NCBI RefSeq assembly: GCF_000337515.1 | Contig: NZ_AOIQ01000008.1 | Coordinates: 39,948 to 103,947, forward strand | DNA length: 64,000 nucleotides | Direction of reading: 5' to 3' | From: Halovivax asiaticus JCM 14624 | GTDB lineage: Archaea; Halobacteriota; Halobacteria; Halobacteriales; Natrialbaceae | Part shown: positions 49,386 to 59,125 of the stretch, one piece after another | Position numbering within the stretch: position 1 is the stretch's first letter | Layout: each line of letters begins with the position of its first letter | Program-made: the position numbers and the translations under genes | The notes under the pieces: model-generated | What the model was told of the DNA's origin: nothing | Database searches by the model: none | Seen by the model: the letters and a program-made list of their open reading frames with translations, nothing else

Positions 49386-50684
49386 TCAGTTCTGCAACGC
49401 GTCGACAGTTGCCACGGCGAACGGAACGAGCATCTCGGCCCGGGTGAGCCCGCCGTGCATCCCGCGATTCGAGCGATCGTCGGCCCGCCAGCACAGGCCG
49501 CACTCGCGATGGATCGCGACGAGGTCACCGCACCGGCGTTCGAAGCGTTCGGTGGGCTCACCCACGCCGAACAGGCCCGAATCGACGGCCTCGGCGCACG
49601 TGTACACTCGTCCGTCGACGGCGTCTTCTAGTTCGGCGTGGGCTGCATCGAGCTCCTCGGGTTCGACGTGAAAGTGCGTGTTCCGTGGACTGCCCGTCGG
49701 GCGGCGAGGTCCTCCGGCCGCGTCGCGACGGAATCGGCCCTGAAGGGTATCCCAGTGTGACCACTCAGTCACGTCGACGTTTTCGGCGGGCGGCGTGTCG
49801 ACGAGGCCGTGGTCGGCCGAGACGACGAGGAGCGTGTCCGCGGCGGCCGACGGCGAGAGCGCATCGACGAGATCGGCCTGCAATCCGGTGAGGACGTCCG
49901 CCATCGTCTGTCGGGCCGACCGGCTCGTCAACCCTTCCTCGTGGGCGACCGCGTCGATCGACGGCTCGTAGCCGAAGACGAACGTCGGCCCGGACGCCGC
50001 CTCGACGCGGTCGCGAAGCCGAGTCGCGAACGTCTCCCGTTCCTCGTAGCCGGTCCGTCTCGCGCCGTCGAAGATCGCCCGGCTGTACGGCGAGTCGGCG
50101 ATCGACGCCGGGAGGACCGTCTCGAACGAGACGTCGGTCTCGACCGCGCGGGCCGAGAGCGGGTCGGCGTCGAAGAGGGCCGTCCCGTCTAGCGACGGGT
50201 CGACCTCGTCGATGGGCGTCCCGTCGAGCGTGGTAAACGGTAAGGTGACGACGTCGCGATCGATCGGCGCCAGATACTGGAACCAGCCGAGGAGTCCGTG
50301 TTCGACGGGGTTCGTCCCGGTAGCGATCGACGTGAACGCCGCAGCCGTCTCCGAAGGATAGATCGACGTGAGCGGACGGACCGCTCCCGACTCGGCGAAT
50401 CGACGGGCGAGCGTCCGGCGCGTTTCGAACCGCGTCCACTCGTCGTAGCCGAACCCGTCGAGCAAGACGAAGACCACCGTCTCGACGTCGGTCTCGGCGC
50501 CGCAAAACGCTTCGTCCGGCAGGGTACGCTCGAACGCCGGGTTCAGGAGAGCGAGTGCCGACTCGGCAGCGTTCGTCACGCAGTCGCCGCCGTAGGCCGG
50601 TTCGACGACTCCCTCCTCGCCCCTGGCACACAGCTCGTCGACCAGTTCGTGCCGACGCATGCCACAGTCGAACCCGTCCGACAT
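49386..50684 (-). CDS. Alkaline phosphatase superfamily protein (nucleotide pyrophosphatase type)
   Basis: A 432-residue cytoplasmic phosphodiesterase of the type I phosphodiesterase/nucleotide pyrophosphatase family. Metal and active-site residues: VVFVLLDGFGYDEWTRFETR (Asp), LTSIYPSETAAAFTSIATGT (nucleophile Thr/Ser region), GYEPSIDAVAHEEG (Asp and His) and VVSADHGLVDTPP (Asp-His), with a final His in RGMHGGLTRAEMLVPF. The substrate is unknown. Seven cysteines occur, mostly toward the ends. It lies near aroA in the same direction. Confidence 0.88.
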   Translation of the reverse strand: MSDGFDCGMRRHELVDELCARGEEGVVEPAYGGDCVTNAAESALALLNPAFERTLPDEAFCGAETDVETVVFVLLDGFGYDEWTRFETRRTLARRFAESGAVRPLTSIYPSETAAAFTSIATGTNPVEHGLLGWFQYLAPIDRDVVTLPFTTLDGTPIDEVDPSLDGTALFDADPLSARAVETDVSFETVLPASIADSPYSRAIFDGARRTGYEERETFATRLRDRVEAASGPTFVFGYEPSIDAVAHEEGLTSRSARQTMADVLTGLQADLVDALSPSAAADTLLVVSADHGLVDTPPAENVDVTEWSHWDTLQGRFRRDAAGGPRRPTGSPRNTHFHVEPEELDAAHAELEDAVDGRVYTCAEAVDSGLFGVGEPTERFERRCGDLVAIHRECGLCWRADDRSNRGMHGGLTRAEMLVPFAVATVDALQN

Positions 50685-50747
50685 CCTAACACTTTCGGCG
50701 ACGATAGCCGACCGGTTCCGCAGCCACTTCCAGCGTTCGCGAGACCC

Positions 50748-52073
50748 TCACTCGTGGCGATCGACCACGACACCGAGCGATTCGAACGCATCGAAGAAGT
50801 CCGGGAAGGAGACGTCGACGTGCTCGGCGCCCCGGATCGTCGTCTCACCGTCGGCAACCAGCGCGGCGACGGCAAGCGCCATGACGATGCGGTGATCGCC
50901 GTGGCCGTCGACCGTCGCCCCGGTGAGCGTCGACTCGTCGCCGTGGACGGTCAGCGAGTCACGCTCTTCGGTCGTCTCGACGCCGAGTTTCGCGAGTTCG
51001 CTCGCCATCGCATCGATCCGATCGGTCTCCTTGTACCGGACGTGCTCGGCATCGACGATGCTGGTCTCGCCGTCGGCGACCGCACCGAGGACGGCGAGCG
51101 TCGGGAGCAAGTCCGGAGTGTCGGCGACCGAGACCTCGATGCCAGACAGCGGCGCGGGGTCAATCGTCAGCGTGCCGTCGTCGCGATCCCACTCGACCGG
51201 CGCACCGAACTCGGCGACGTGTTCGACGATGGCGCTATCTCCCTGGGCACTGGGTCGTGCGCCCGTTATTTCGAGCGTCCCCTCCCCCGTTCCCGCAGTA
51301 GCACCGCTCGCGTCCCCGCCGGCCACGGCACCCGCCGCGAGGAGGTACGAGATCGAGGAGAAGTCACCGGGGACGGCGTACGTGTCGTCGGCCGGGTGGT
51401 ACGACTGGCCGCCTGCGACAGCGAAGCCGTCGGCCGTCTCACGCGTCTCGACGCCGAAGTCCGCGAGGAGTTCGCGCGTCACCTCGACGTACGGTGCGGA
51501 CTTCAGTTCGGTTTCGAGGCGAAGGTCGATGCCAGCGTCGGTGAGTGCGCCGGCGACGAGCAGCGCCGTCACGTACTGCGAGGAGACGTCGCCCGGAATC
51601 GAGACCGTCCCGCCCGCCATCGACCCGTCGACGATCAGCGGCGCCTGGCCGTTTCCGCGGGTGCTACGGGCCGTCGCACCGAGTTCCGAGAGCGCGTCGA
51701 GAAGCGGGCCCTGCGGCCGGGATCGGAGCGACTCGTCACCGGTCAGGACCGTCGTCCCGTCGGCGAGGGCGGCAATCGCCGTGACGAGACGCATCGTCGT
51801 GCCCGAGTTCGCACAGTCGATCACGTCAGCGGGAACTGCGGGTGTTCCTTCGAAGCCCTGAATCTCGAGCGCACCGTCCGTCCGTCGCTCGACGGCTCCG
51901 CCGAACGCCTCGACGGCGCGGGCTGTGGCCCGGGTGTCGGCGCTCCAGAGCGGGTCCGCGACGACGGCGCGCTGGCCACAGCCCGCGGCGAGGATCGCCC
52001 GGTGCGTGTAGCTCTTCGACGGCGGAGCGGGAACCGTGCCACCGACGGGACCTGGGGAGATCGTGACGTCCAT
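50748..52073 (-). CDS. aroA: 3-phosphoshikimate 1-carboxyvinyltransferase (EPSP synthase)
   Basis: A 441-residue enzyme of the shikimate pathway, transferring enolpyruvyl from PEP to shikimate-3-phosphate. Motifs: [17 protein letters not shown] (S3P site), [20 protein letters not shown] (PEP site), [34 protein letters not shown], and [20 protein letters not shown]. Length fits. I start at the ATG at 52073; the longer frame upstream is not conserved. A prephenate dehydrogenase lies about 2 kb away on the opposite strand, consistent with aromatic amino acid synthesis in this region. Confidence 0.96.
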   Translation of the reverse strand: MDVTISPGPVGGTVPAPPSKSYTHRAILAAGCGQRAVVADPLWSADTRATARAVEAFGGAVERRTDGALEIQGFEGTPAVPADVIDCANSGTTMRLVTAIAALADGTTVLTGDESLRSRPQGPLLDALSELGATARSTRGNGQAPLIVDGSMAGGTVSIPGDVSSQYVTALLVAGALTDAGIDLRLETELKSAPYVEVTRELLADFGVETRETADGFAVAGGQSYHPADDTYAVPGDFSSISYLLAAGAVAGGDASGATAGTGEGTLEITGARPSAQGDSAIVEHVAEFGAPVEWDRDDGTLTIDPAPLSGIEVSVADTPDLLPTLAVLGAVADGETSIVDAEHVRYKETDRIDAMASELAKLGVETTEERDSLTVHGDESTLTGATVDGHGDHRIVMALAVAALVADGETTIRGAEHVDVSFPDFFDAFESLGVVVDRHE

Positions 52074-52297
52074 ACAGACGGTGTCGGCCGGTTCGCCTAT
52101 CACGGTACCGGTCGCGACAACGGGGGGTCGCCACAGCCGAGCGGTGGCGAAGACGGGTCCGACGTCGGGCCGGCCCGATAGCCCCCTACGATTCGAACGG
52201 GACCGAATTCCGTCCAAATAGACCGTATCGACCCACGAACCGGCACGATTCCGCCGGGAAGCGGGGGATTAAGGTCGATCCCGCGAAACGGACGGGT

Positions 52298-53482
52298 ATG
52301 CCTAGTGAGCTTGCTGCCCTTCGATCGGCGCTCGCGACGACCGGCGTCGACGGCTACCTGATCGACGCGGCTGGCGACGAACCCGAACAGCGCTACGTCT
52401 CCGGATTCAGTGCACCTGACCCGTTCCAGACGCTCGTCACCGACGACGGCGTCCACCTCCTCGTCTCGGGCCTCGAATTCGGTCGGGCCCAAAGCGAGGC
52501 CGACGCGGATTCCGTCACCAACACGGCGGCGTACGACGCACAGGACCTGCGGGACGAGTACGGCCCTCGCGAGGGACGGCTCCGGACGATCGAGGCATTC
52601 CTCGCCGACCACGACGTCGCCTCGATCGCGGTCCCTCAGCACTGCCCCATCGGAACGGCCGACGGATTGCGCGACCTCGGCGTCGACGTCACGGTCGAAG
52701 CCGACGACGTCGTGGGCGAGATCCGCGCGACGAAGTCCGGCGCCGAAATCGACGCCATCCACGAGACGCAGGCGGCGAACCAGCGGGCGATGTCCGTCGC
52801 CGAGGGGCTGATCGCAGCCGCCGAGGTTCGCGACGGCGTCCTCTACCACGAGGACGAGCCACTGACGAGCGAGCGCGTCACGACCGAGATCGAGATCGCG
52901 CTCCTGCGCGAGGGCTGTGCGTTAGACGAGACGATCGTCGCCTGCGGCGCCGACGCCGCCGATCCCCACGACCGCGGGAGCGGCCCGCTCGAAGCCGGCG
53001 AGTCGATCGTGATCGACATCTTCCCACGCGACAAGGAGACTGGCTACTTCGGCGACATGACCCGGACGTTCGTCCGCGGCGAGCCAAGCGACGAACTCAG
53101 TCAGCGGTACGACGTGACCTACGAGGCGTTCGAGGCCGCCCTCGACGCCATCGAGCCGGGCGTCACCGGCGACGAGGTCCACGGGATCGTCTGTGACGTG
53201 ATCGAGGACGCGGGCTACGCAACCCTGCGGAGTGACCCGGAGACCGACACCGGCTACATCCACGGCACCGGCCACGGCGTCGGCCTCGACATCCACGAGG
53301 GACCGCGCCTCTCGTTCGGCGGCGAGGAGCTCGAACCCGGCCACGTGGTCACCGTCGAACCCGGGATCTACGACCCCGCGGTCGGCGGCGTCCGGATCGA
53401 GGACCTCGTCGTCGTCACCGAGGATGGTTACGAGAACCTCACGGACTACCCAATCGCCATCGAGCCCGAAGATCGACGCTGA
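52298..53482 (+). CDS. M24 family metallopeptidase (Xaa-Pro peptidase type)
   Basis: A 394-residue cytoplasmic enzyme with an N-terminal creatinase-like domain (residues 1-150) and a C-terminal pita-bread domain. Metal ligands: [20 protein letters not shown] (two Asp), [18 protein letters not shown] (His), VEPGIYD (Glu) and [12 protein letters not shown] (Glu). All five ligand motifs are present, so it is likely active on X-Pro peptides. The start at 52298 fits the family N-terminus. Confidence 0.92.
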   Translation: MPSELAALRSALATTGVDGYLIDAAGDEPEQRYVSGFSAPDPFQTLVTDDGVHLLVSGLEFGRAQSEADADSVTNTAAYDAQDLRDEYGPREGRLRTIEAFLADHDVASIAVPQHCPIGTADGLRDLGVDVTVEADDVVGEIRATKSGAEIDAIHETQAANQRAMSVAEGLIAAAEVRDGVLYHEDEPLTSERVTTEIEIALLREGCALDETIVACGADAADPHDRGSGPLEAGESIVIDIFPRDKETGYFGDMTRTFVRGEPSDELSQRYDVTYEAFEAALDAIEPGVTGDEVHGIVCDVIEDAGYATLRSDPETDTGYIHGTGHGVGLDIHEGPRLSFGGEELEPGHVVTVEPGIYDPAVGGVRIEDLVVVTEDGYENLTDYPIAIEPEDRR

Positions 53483-53569
53483 TCGGACCCACGACCGACA
53501 GTCCAGTCACGGCGACGCCCACCCGGCCATCTCACAAACAGTAATGGCGGTTGCCAATCGAATGTACGT

Positions 53570-53992
53570 ATGCGCGATCGAATCGATCCAGCACTGTGGT
53601 TCCCCGAACGGGCGCCGAAACGGAGCGAGGCCCTCTCCGCAGGGAGCGGCGTCGCGCTCGGCCTCCTGTTTGTACCGATATTGGAGTCACCGTGGTGGCC
53701 GGGCATCGGCGCCGGGTTCGTCGCTGTCCTCCTTGCGCCCGGTCCGATTGCCAACACTGCACTCGGGGACACCATCGGTCGCTGGTTCCGGGCGATCGGG
53801 GTGGGTGGTCGGTTGACAGTCATCGCGCTGTATTGCTGTGTGATGGTCGTGACCGTGGTTCTCATGCCCGTTCCCTTCGCGGAGGTTACAAGCACGTTGC
53901 TCGGTGGACTCCTCGGAATTACGGTGTACGTCGCTTCGTTCTTCGTGTGGGCCAGATCGGGCCCCAAGACCCTGCAAGAAGGAACTCGCTGA
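53570..53992 (+). CDS. Four-helix membrane protein
   Basis: A 140-residue protein with about four membrane segments (SGVALGLLFVPILESPWWP, GAGFVAVLLAPGPIAN, LTVIALYCCVMVVTVVLM, LLGGLLGITVYVASFFVWA). The N-terminus (MRDRIDPALWFPERAPKRSE) is cytoplasmic. No family recognised. It lies 93 nt before tyrA in the same direction but a functional link is not evident. Confidence 0.7.
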   Translation: MRDRIDPALWFPERAPKRSEALSAGSGVALGLLFVPILESPWWPGIGAGFVAVLLAPGPIANTALGDTIGRWFRAIGVGGRLTVIALYCCVMVVTVVLMPVPFAEVTSTLLGGLLGITVYVASFFVWARSGPKTLQEGTR

Positions 53993-54084
53993 GCGGTGTC
54001 ACGGTTCGTGTGGCAGCGGAGCAGGGTACCGACACCCTGCATCGACCGAACTCCTTTTGCGGGGGCGCCGGATACCACCCGCCA

Positions 54085-54882
54085 ATGGACGTACTCGTCG
54101 TCGGCGCCGGCGCGATGGGACGCTGGATCGCCGACGTACTCGACGCGGACGTGGCCGTCGCCGACGTCGACGAGGCCGTGGCACGGAAGACGGCCGCGGC
54201 CGTCGACGCCCAGGTCGTGCCGCTCGACCCGGCCACGGGAACCGGCGAGGCCGACGGTGATGCGGATGGTCCGTCGGCCGAATTCGACGTGGTCTGTCTC
54301 GCCGTCCCGATGGCGCTCGTCGAGGAGGCGGTCGCGACTCACGCAAACCGTGCTCGCGGTGCAATCGTCGACGTCACTGGCGTGATGGAACCCGCGCTCG
54401 AAGCGATGGCCGAGCACGCCCCGGACCTGGAACACTGCAGCCTCCACCCGCTGTTCGCTCCCGAGCGAGCGCCGGGCTCCGTCGCCGTCGTAACCGAAGG
54501 CCGGGGGCCGCTAACCGACGGCATTCTGGCGGACCTCGAAGCCGCCGGCAACGACCTCGTCGAGACGACGGCCGCCGAGCACGACGCGGCGATGGAATCC
54601 GTCCAGGCTGCGACACACGCGGCCGTCCTCGCGTTCGGACTGGCCGCGGAACGCGTCCCGTCGACGTTCGAGACGCCTGTGTACGCCGCCCTTCGTGAGC
54701 AGGTCGAGCGGCTGACCGGTGGGACACCGCGCGTCTACGCGGACATTCAGGCGCGATTCGACGGCTCGACCAGCGTGGCCGCGGCCGCCGAGCGGGTGGC
54801 GAGCGCCGACCACGACGAACTCGAAGCGATCGTCGCCGAACTCGGTGACCGATGGGCCGGCGACGGAGGTGATGGCGCGTGA
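54085..54882 (+). CDS. tyrA: Prephenate dehydrogenase
   Basis: A 265-residue NAD(P)-dependent enzyme converting prephenate to 4-hydroxyphenylpyruvate in tyrosine synthesis. The Rossmann motif is VLVVGAGAMGRWIADVL (residues 3-19), followed by CLAVPMALVEEAVATHANRA, then VDVTGVMEPAL. The conserved substrate-binding SLHPLFAPERAPGSVAVV holds the His. Length fits archaeal one-domain TyrA. The stop overlaps the GTG of the methyltransferase downstream (GTGA). aroA lies nearby on the opposite strand. Confidence 0.92.
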   Translation: MDVLVVGAGAMGRWIADVLDADVAVADVDEAVARKTAAAVDAQVVPLDPATGTGEADGDADGPSAEFDVVCLAVPMALVEEAVATHANRARGAIVDVTGVMEPALEAMAEHAPDLEHCSLHPLFAPERAPGSVAVVTEGRGPLTDGILADLEAAGNDLVETTAAEHDAAMESVQAATHAAVLAFGLAAERVPSTFETPVYAALREQVERLTGGTPRVYADIQARFDGSTSVAAAAERVASADHDELEAIVAELGDRWAGDGGDGA

Positions 54883-56393
54883 CGGATCGGCGCGAAGCGG
54901 TCCGTCAGAACGCGTTGTACCTCCAGCACGTCCGCCCGATCGACCCCGAAGAGATCGCCGAGTACGTCGAGGGCCAGGCGCACCCGGCCGTGGTCCGCCA
55001 GCTCCTTCGCGAGGAGGCACCCGATCTCGGCCTGATCGAGCGCGACGACGGCACCTTCGTCCCCGTCTCCGACGAACCGGTTCCCCAGCGCACGGACGCG
55101 ATTCGCGAGTTCCCCCCTCGATACGTCCGGCGGCTGGACGACTGGCTGGCCGAGCGCTACGGGCCGAACTGGCATGAAGGAGCCTCGGGCGACCTTCTCC
55201 GCTCGACGCTCCGCCGGACGAAGGCGCAGTACCTGGAGGGTGGCCCCGTCACTTACGACGAGGACGTCGCGGCGAGTTACGCGATCTACCACCTCCCGGG
55301 CTACTACGCGGCGATCCAGTACGCGCTCGACGACCTCGCCGAGCGGGGTCTGTTCGAACGGCACCTCCGGGTGCTCGACGTGGGCGCCGGCGTCGGCGGG
55401 CCCGCCCTGGGCCTGTTCGACTACCTGCCAGACGACGCCCTGATCGAGTACCACGCCGTCGAGCCCAGCGCCGCCGCGGACGTCCTGGACGCGATGCTCG
55501 AAGAGACCGGCCGCAACGTCCACGCGACGGTCCACCGGACGACGGCTGAGGACTTCGAGCCGACCGACGGCACCGACGACGGGACGTACGACCTGGTCCT
55601 GGCGTGTAATGTTCTCAGCGAACTCGACGAACCGGTCGCGGTCGCCCGGCGGTACATAGACGCCCTCGCCGAGGACGGCTCGCTGCTCGCGATGGCGCCA
55701 GCCGACCGCGAGACGGCCATCGGCCTGCGCGAGATCGAGCGCGCCCTGGAAGACGGGAGTTCGGGAGGGAGAGCCGACGACATCGACGCCGACGAACACC
55801 GAAGCGTCACCGTCTACGGCCCCATGGTCCGGCTGTGGCCGGGTGAGCACCCGACCGATCGCGGCTGGTCGTTCGACGTCCGCCCCGACCTCGCCGTTCC
55901 CTCGGTACAGTCACGGCTCGACGACGCCGCGGACGACCCCGATCACGCGCCTGGCGAGTTCGAGAACGTCGACGTGCAGTTCGCCTACAGCATCTTGCGG
56001 ACGGACGGAACGCGACACACCGACGTCTCGCTCGATACGGGCCAGTGGGCGAAGATGGCCGAGATGGACCGCCACGTCTCGAACCGCATCGACCTCGTCG
56101 CGGCCAAGGTGAGTCGGTCACTGAGCGAGGGCGGAGCGTTGTCGGAGGAAAACGCGACCCAGCGCGGTGGTCAGGCCGACGACCCGAATCCGCTCTTCAA
56201 GATCACGGACGGCAGTGAGTCGCGCGACCACTACGCCGTCGTGACGAAAGAGACGGCGCTCAACCGACCCCTTATCGAGGCCGACTACGGCGACCTGCTC
56301 GCGTTCGAGTCCGTCCTGGCGCTGTGGAACGACGACGAGGCGGCGTACAACCTCGTCGTCGACGAGGAGACGATCGTCGACCCGCTCGCGTGA
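54879..56393 (+). CDS. Rsm22-like class I SAM-dependent methyltransferase
   Basis: A 504-residue protein beginning at a GTG that overlaps the tyrA stop by GTGA. Residues 60-165 form a helical region (RYVRRLDDWLAERYGPNWHE and AQYLEGGPVTYDEDVAASYA). Motif I of the SAM fold is LRVLDVGAGVGGPALGLFDY; YDLVLACNVLSELDEPVAVA is a typical post-II stretch. This arrangement is that of small-subunit Rsm22-like proteins, mitochondrial ribosome assembly factors. Only one cysteine occurs, so the Fe-S cluster of eukaryotic Rsm22 is absent. Substrate unknown. Confidence 0.82.
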   Translation: MTDRREAVRQNALYLQHVRPIDPEEIAEYVEGQAHPAVVRQLLREEAPDLGLIERDDGTFVPVSDEPVPQRTDAIREFPPRYVRRLDDWLAERYGPNWHEGASGDLLRSTLRRTKAQYLEGGPVTYDEDVAASYAIYHLPGYYAAIQYALDDLAERGLFERHLRVLDVGAGVGGPALGLFDYLPDDALIEYHAVEPSAAADVLDAMLEETGRNVHATVHRTTAEDFEPTDGTDDGTYDLVLACNVLSELDEPVAVARRYIDALAEDGSLLAMAPADRETAIGLREIERALEDGSSGGRADDIDADEHRSVTVYGPMVRLWPGEHPTDRGWSFDVRPDLAVPSVQSRLDDAADDPDHAPGEFENVDVQFAYSILRTDGTRHTDVSLDTGQWAKMAEMDRHVSNRIDLVAAKVSRSLSEGGALSEENATQRGGQADDPNPLFKITDGSESRDHYAVVTKETALNRPLIEADYGDLLAFESVLALWNDDEAAYNLVVDEETIVDPLA

Positions 56394-56567
56394 CCGGATC
56401 AGGCGGCCGATGGGCCGTCCGGCGACCGGCCGACTACCTCGGGCCCACCCGCGACCGGTCACCGACTCGGGCACGCCAGCGACAGGTGGACCGGTTGGGC
56501 GACCGGAAAGCGCCAAGCGAGTCGAGACTCCGACGCGCTTTTCGCAGTCCGCGTGAACGACACCTGT

Positions 56568-57350
56568 ATGGACGACGAGCTGGAGATCCTGGTGACGAAC
56601 GACGACGGCATCGACGCGCCGGGAATCCAGGCCATGGCGGACGGGCTCGCGGCCGTCGGCGACGTCACGGTCGTCGCGCCGGCGGACGACCAGAGTGCCG
56701 TGGGGCGGCGCCTCTCGGAGGAGGTGACGGTCGAAGAACGGTCGGACGGCTACGCCGTGAGCGGGACGCCCGCAGACTGTGTCGTCGCCGGTTTCTCCGA
56801 ACTGGTCCCGGATCCGGATCTGGTCGTCGCGGGCTGTAACGAGGGGGCGAATCTCGGCGCGTACGTCCTCGGGCGCTCCGGGACGATCAGCGCCGCCGTC
56901 GAAGCCGCCTTCTTCGGCGCGCCGGCGATCGCCACCTCGATGTACGTCCCCGTGGGCGAGGGGACGCTCGACGACGTTCAGACGACGCCAGACGACTTCG
57001 CCGAACCGGCGCGAGCGACGCGGCACCTGGTCGAGCAGTCGATAGCAGGCGGCGTCTTCGAGGAGGCCTCGTATCTGAACGTCAACGTCCCGATGGACGC
57101 CGGCGCGGACCTCCCGATGGACGTCACGTACCCCTCGACGCGCTACGAGATGACCGCCGAGCGCGACGGGACGACGATCACGGTCGAGGATCGCGTCTGG
57201 GAGTCGATGGATCCGGAGACCATTCCGGACCCGCCGGGAACCGATCGGCGCGCAGTCGCGGAGGGGCGGATCAGCGTCTCCCCGCTGGTCGCACCCCACA
57301 CCTCGGGGTCGCTCGACGCACTGGAGTCGATCGTCGCCGCGTATCCGTGA
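56568..57350 (+). CDS. surE: SurE 5'/3'-nucleotidase
   Basis: A 260-residue phosphatase. Metal site: EILVTNDDGIDAPGIQAM (Asp-Asp), then VVAPADDQSAVGRRLS and SGTPADCVVAGFSELV, the conserved SurE motifs. The loop AGCNEGANLGAYVLGRSGTI matches the family SGIN.G.N.G, but with Cys in place of the usual Ile. It acts on nucleotide monophosphates in stress or cleanup. I start at the ATG at 56568. Confidence 0.92.
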   Translation: MDDELEILVTNDDGIDAPGIQAMADGLAAVGDVTVVAPADDQSAVGRRLSEEVTVEERSDGYAVSGTPADCVVAGFSELVPDPDLVVAGCNEGANLGAYVLGRSGTISAAVEAAFFGAPAIATSMYVPVGEGTLDDVQTTPDDFAEPARATRHLVEQSIAGGVFEEASYLNVNVPMDAGADLPMDVTYPSTRYEMTAERDGTTITVEDRVWESMDPETIPDPPGTDRRAVAEGRISVSPLVAPHTSGSLDALESIVAAYP

Positions 57351-57441
57351 CGCAGGTGACGAAGAACGTCCGAGCGACCGCCACCAGTGGTCGCGACGTG
57401 ATCTGTCGGCCGAGTCCCGGACTGGAAAACCGCGTGGCACC

Positions 57442-57463
57442 GCCCTGCCCCCGCAAGCAGGGC
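57442..57463. terminator. GC hairpin between surE and the HTH gene
   Basis: GCCCTGC (57442-57448) pairs with GCAGGGC (57457-57463) over an 8-nt loop. It lies 91 nt after the surE stop, in the otherwise featureless stretch 57351-57589, with no T-tract. It may act in termination, or may be incidental at this GC content. Confidence 0.3.
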
Positions 57464-57589
57464 GTTGAATCCGGCCACCGGCGTCGTGTATATCGACTGG
57501 TGACACCCGCCACCGATATGTGAGTCCGGGCACAAGGGAAAGGTAGGAGGGCGTCGAAGGACGACCAATTGCGAACGGTGATCTCATAC

Positions 57590-57967
57590 ATGGGACTCAA
57601 GAACATCTGGTCACAGTTGTCCGCCCGATTCGCCGGCGACTCCATCGACGAGAGCGAGTCACGGCCGGCGAATCGCGAGGCGGACGACGAGGAGACGTTG
57701 AGCTACGCCGAACAGGTCGAGTACGGCGTTGACGAGAACGACCTCGCCGACGAGGATCGCGTCCTGCGGCTCCTGGTCAAGCGCGGCGGGCGGGTCGATC
57801 GCGAGACCGTCATCGAGCAGACCGGGTGGACGTCGGAGCGACTCGAGAGCGTCGTCTCCGAGATGGAAGACGACGACCAGATCAGTGCGATCACCGTCGG
57901 TCGACAGCGCATCATCTGCCGACGCGGTTTCGAACCCAAAGGCTATCGCTCGCATCTGAACGAGTGA
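57590..57967 (+). CDS. MarR-like winged helix-turn-helix protein
   Basis: A 125-residue protein. The N-terminal 50 residues are acidic and flexible (MGLKNIWSQLSARFAGDSID). The C-terminal winged helix reads DEDRVLRLLVKRGGRVDRET, VIEQTGWTSERLESVVSEME, DDDQISAITVGRQRIICRRG. This MarR-type small HTH is widespread in haloarchaea. The target is unknown. I start at the ATG at 57590, just before the conserved N-terminus. Confidence 0.8.
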   Translation: MGLKNIWSQLSARFAGDSIDESESRPANREADDEETLSYAEQVEYGVDENDLADEDRVLRLLVKRGGRVDRETVIEQTGWTSERLESVVSEMEDDDQISAITVGRQRIICRRGFEPKGYRSHLNE

Positions 57968-58075
57968 ACCATCCGAAGCGACCACCAACGCCGAGGACCC
58001 GACCGACGCAACGCCGGGCCACTTCTGCACCTGGTGTCGATAGACTTATTTCACACATTTCGTATAACTATCATC

Positions 58076-58882
58076 ATGGGAGGAATACGCGTTCGGACGG
58101 TAGTCGGAGTACTCGCACTGTGTCTGCTCACAGCCGGGTGCCTCGGCCCACTAAGCGATACGAGCCCCGAGGAGACGGAATCTGAACTGACCGGCGATTA
58201 CTCGACGGAGGAGTTCGATGCCCTCCTCTCGGCTGCGACGACGGCAAACGAGGAACTGGACAGCTTCTCGTTCGATATAGCGATGGAGATGAGCGGTGCG
58301 GGTGAGCAGGTCACGATGGACGCATCCGGCGCCACAGACCTCGCAGCCGAGGAGATGAGGATGGACTTCGATACGAGTGGGATGGGGATGGTCGGCCCCA
58401 GCGAATTCGTCATGTACATCGACGGGCAAGACGCGTTCGTCGACGCCGACGGTGAGTGGATGCAAATGCCAGCCGACCAGGCAAATCAGAACGTCTGGGA
58501 CGTCGAGGGACAGCTCGCTATCGCCGAAGCTCAGTACGAACACGGTGACGTGCACGTCGATGAAGGACCGGACATCATCGAGGTCACGACGACGCTCGAC
58601 AGCGACGAGATGGCCGCGTTCATCGACGAGGCCGAATCGGCCGACCCATCCGTCGCCAACGCCGGATCCGTCGAGTGGCGAGACGTCGAGATCGTCGAGC
58701 GCTTCGACGCCGAGAGTAACCGCCTCCGATCGACCGAGATGACGGCCGAGCTGATCCAGGGTGAACAGACTCTCAAGTACGCATTCGAAATGCAGATCGA
58801 CGACACCAACGAAGAACTCGATACGGCCGTCCCCGACGAGGGACGCGAGGAAGCCGAGTCGGCGAGCGGTTCGACGGTCTGA
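58076..58882 (+). CDS. Exported lipoprotein, LolA/DUF6612-like beta-rich protein
   Basis: A 268-residue lipoprotein. A Sec-type signal (VRTVVGVLALCLLTAGCLGP) ends in the lipobox LTAGC. The mature domain has repeated beta strands (SFSFDIAMEMSGAGEQVTMD; MGMVGPSEFVMYIDGQDAFV; SNRLRSTEMTAELIQGEQTL), as in LolA/LppX or DUF6612 proteins that bind lipids or act in the envelope. The C-terminal tail is acidic. An AT-rich stretch near 58045-58065 is a likely promoter. Confidence 0.75.
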   Translation: MGGIRVRTVVGVLALCLLTAGCLGPLSDTSPEETESELTGDYSTEEFDALLSAATTANEELDSFSFDIAMEMSGAGEQVTMDASGATDLAAEEMRMDFDTSGMGMVGPSEFVMYIDGQDAFVDADGEWMQMPADQANQNVWDVEGQLAIAEAQYEHGDVHVDEGPDIIEVTTTLDSDEMAAFIDEAESADPSVANAGSVEWRDVEIVERFDAESNRLRSTEMTAELIQGEQTLKYAFEMQIDDTNEELDTAVPDEGREEAESASGSTV

Positions 58883-59035
58883 GCACTCGAGTTTCGAGAC
58901 AGCCTGCGTTTTTCGATCGACGTGAGCACACGTCGGTACAGCGAGCAACACATCGACTCACAGTCCAACCGGCAGCAATCGACGTTAGTTACCACAACCC
59001 TCTTTGTTAGCCCCGTCTAATTCCGTCCCGTTCAA

Positions 59036-59125
59036 ATGGACGAGACTGGGGCAGCGATGCGACGAGCGTGGGCTGGTCTCCAGCGACGGACCCAACCCGA
59101 GCGAACGAGGGGGCGTCGACGATGA
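59036..59125 (+). CDS. Possible 29-residue upstream peptide coupled to the GDT1 gene
   Basis: ATG at 59036 opens a frame (MDETGAAMRRAWAGLQRRTQ and on) that ends in TGA overlapping the GDT1 start codon (ATGA at 59122). An AT-rich stretch at 59000-59012 lies about 27-35 nt upstream, so this ATG, not the one at 59122, may be the first codon of a leaderless mRNA. The peptide itself is basic and probably not conserved; the coupling may regulate translation. Confidence 0.35.
   Translation: MDETGAAMRRAWAGLQRRTQPERTRGRRR

Noticed and set aside
50298-52181. Plus-strand open frame of 627 residues opposite the phosphatase and aroA
   Set aside because: It is antisense to two enzymes with complete motifs; its Arg-rich sequence is the usual shadow pattern.
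57360-57590. tRNA-like stretch with GTTGAATCC near a GC hairpin
   Set aside because: It lacks a matching acceptor stem and the T-arm sequence GTTCRAATC; no cloverleaf could be folded by eye.
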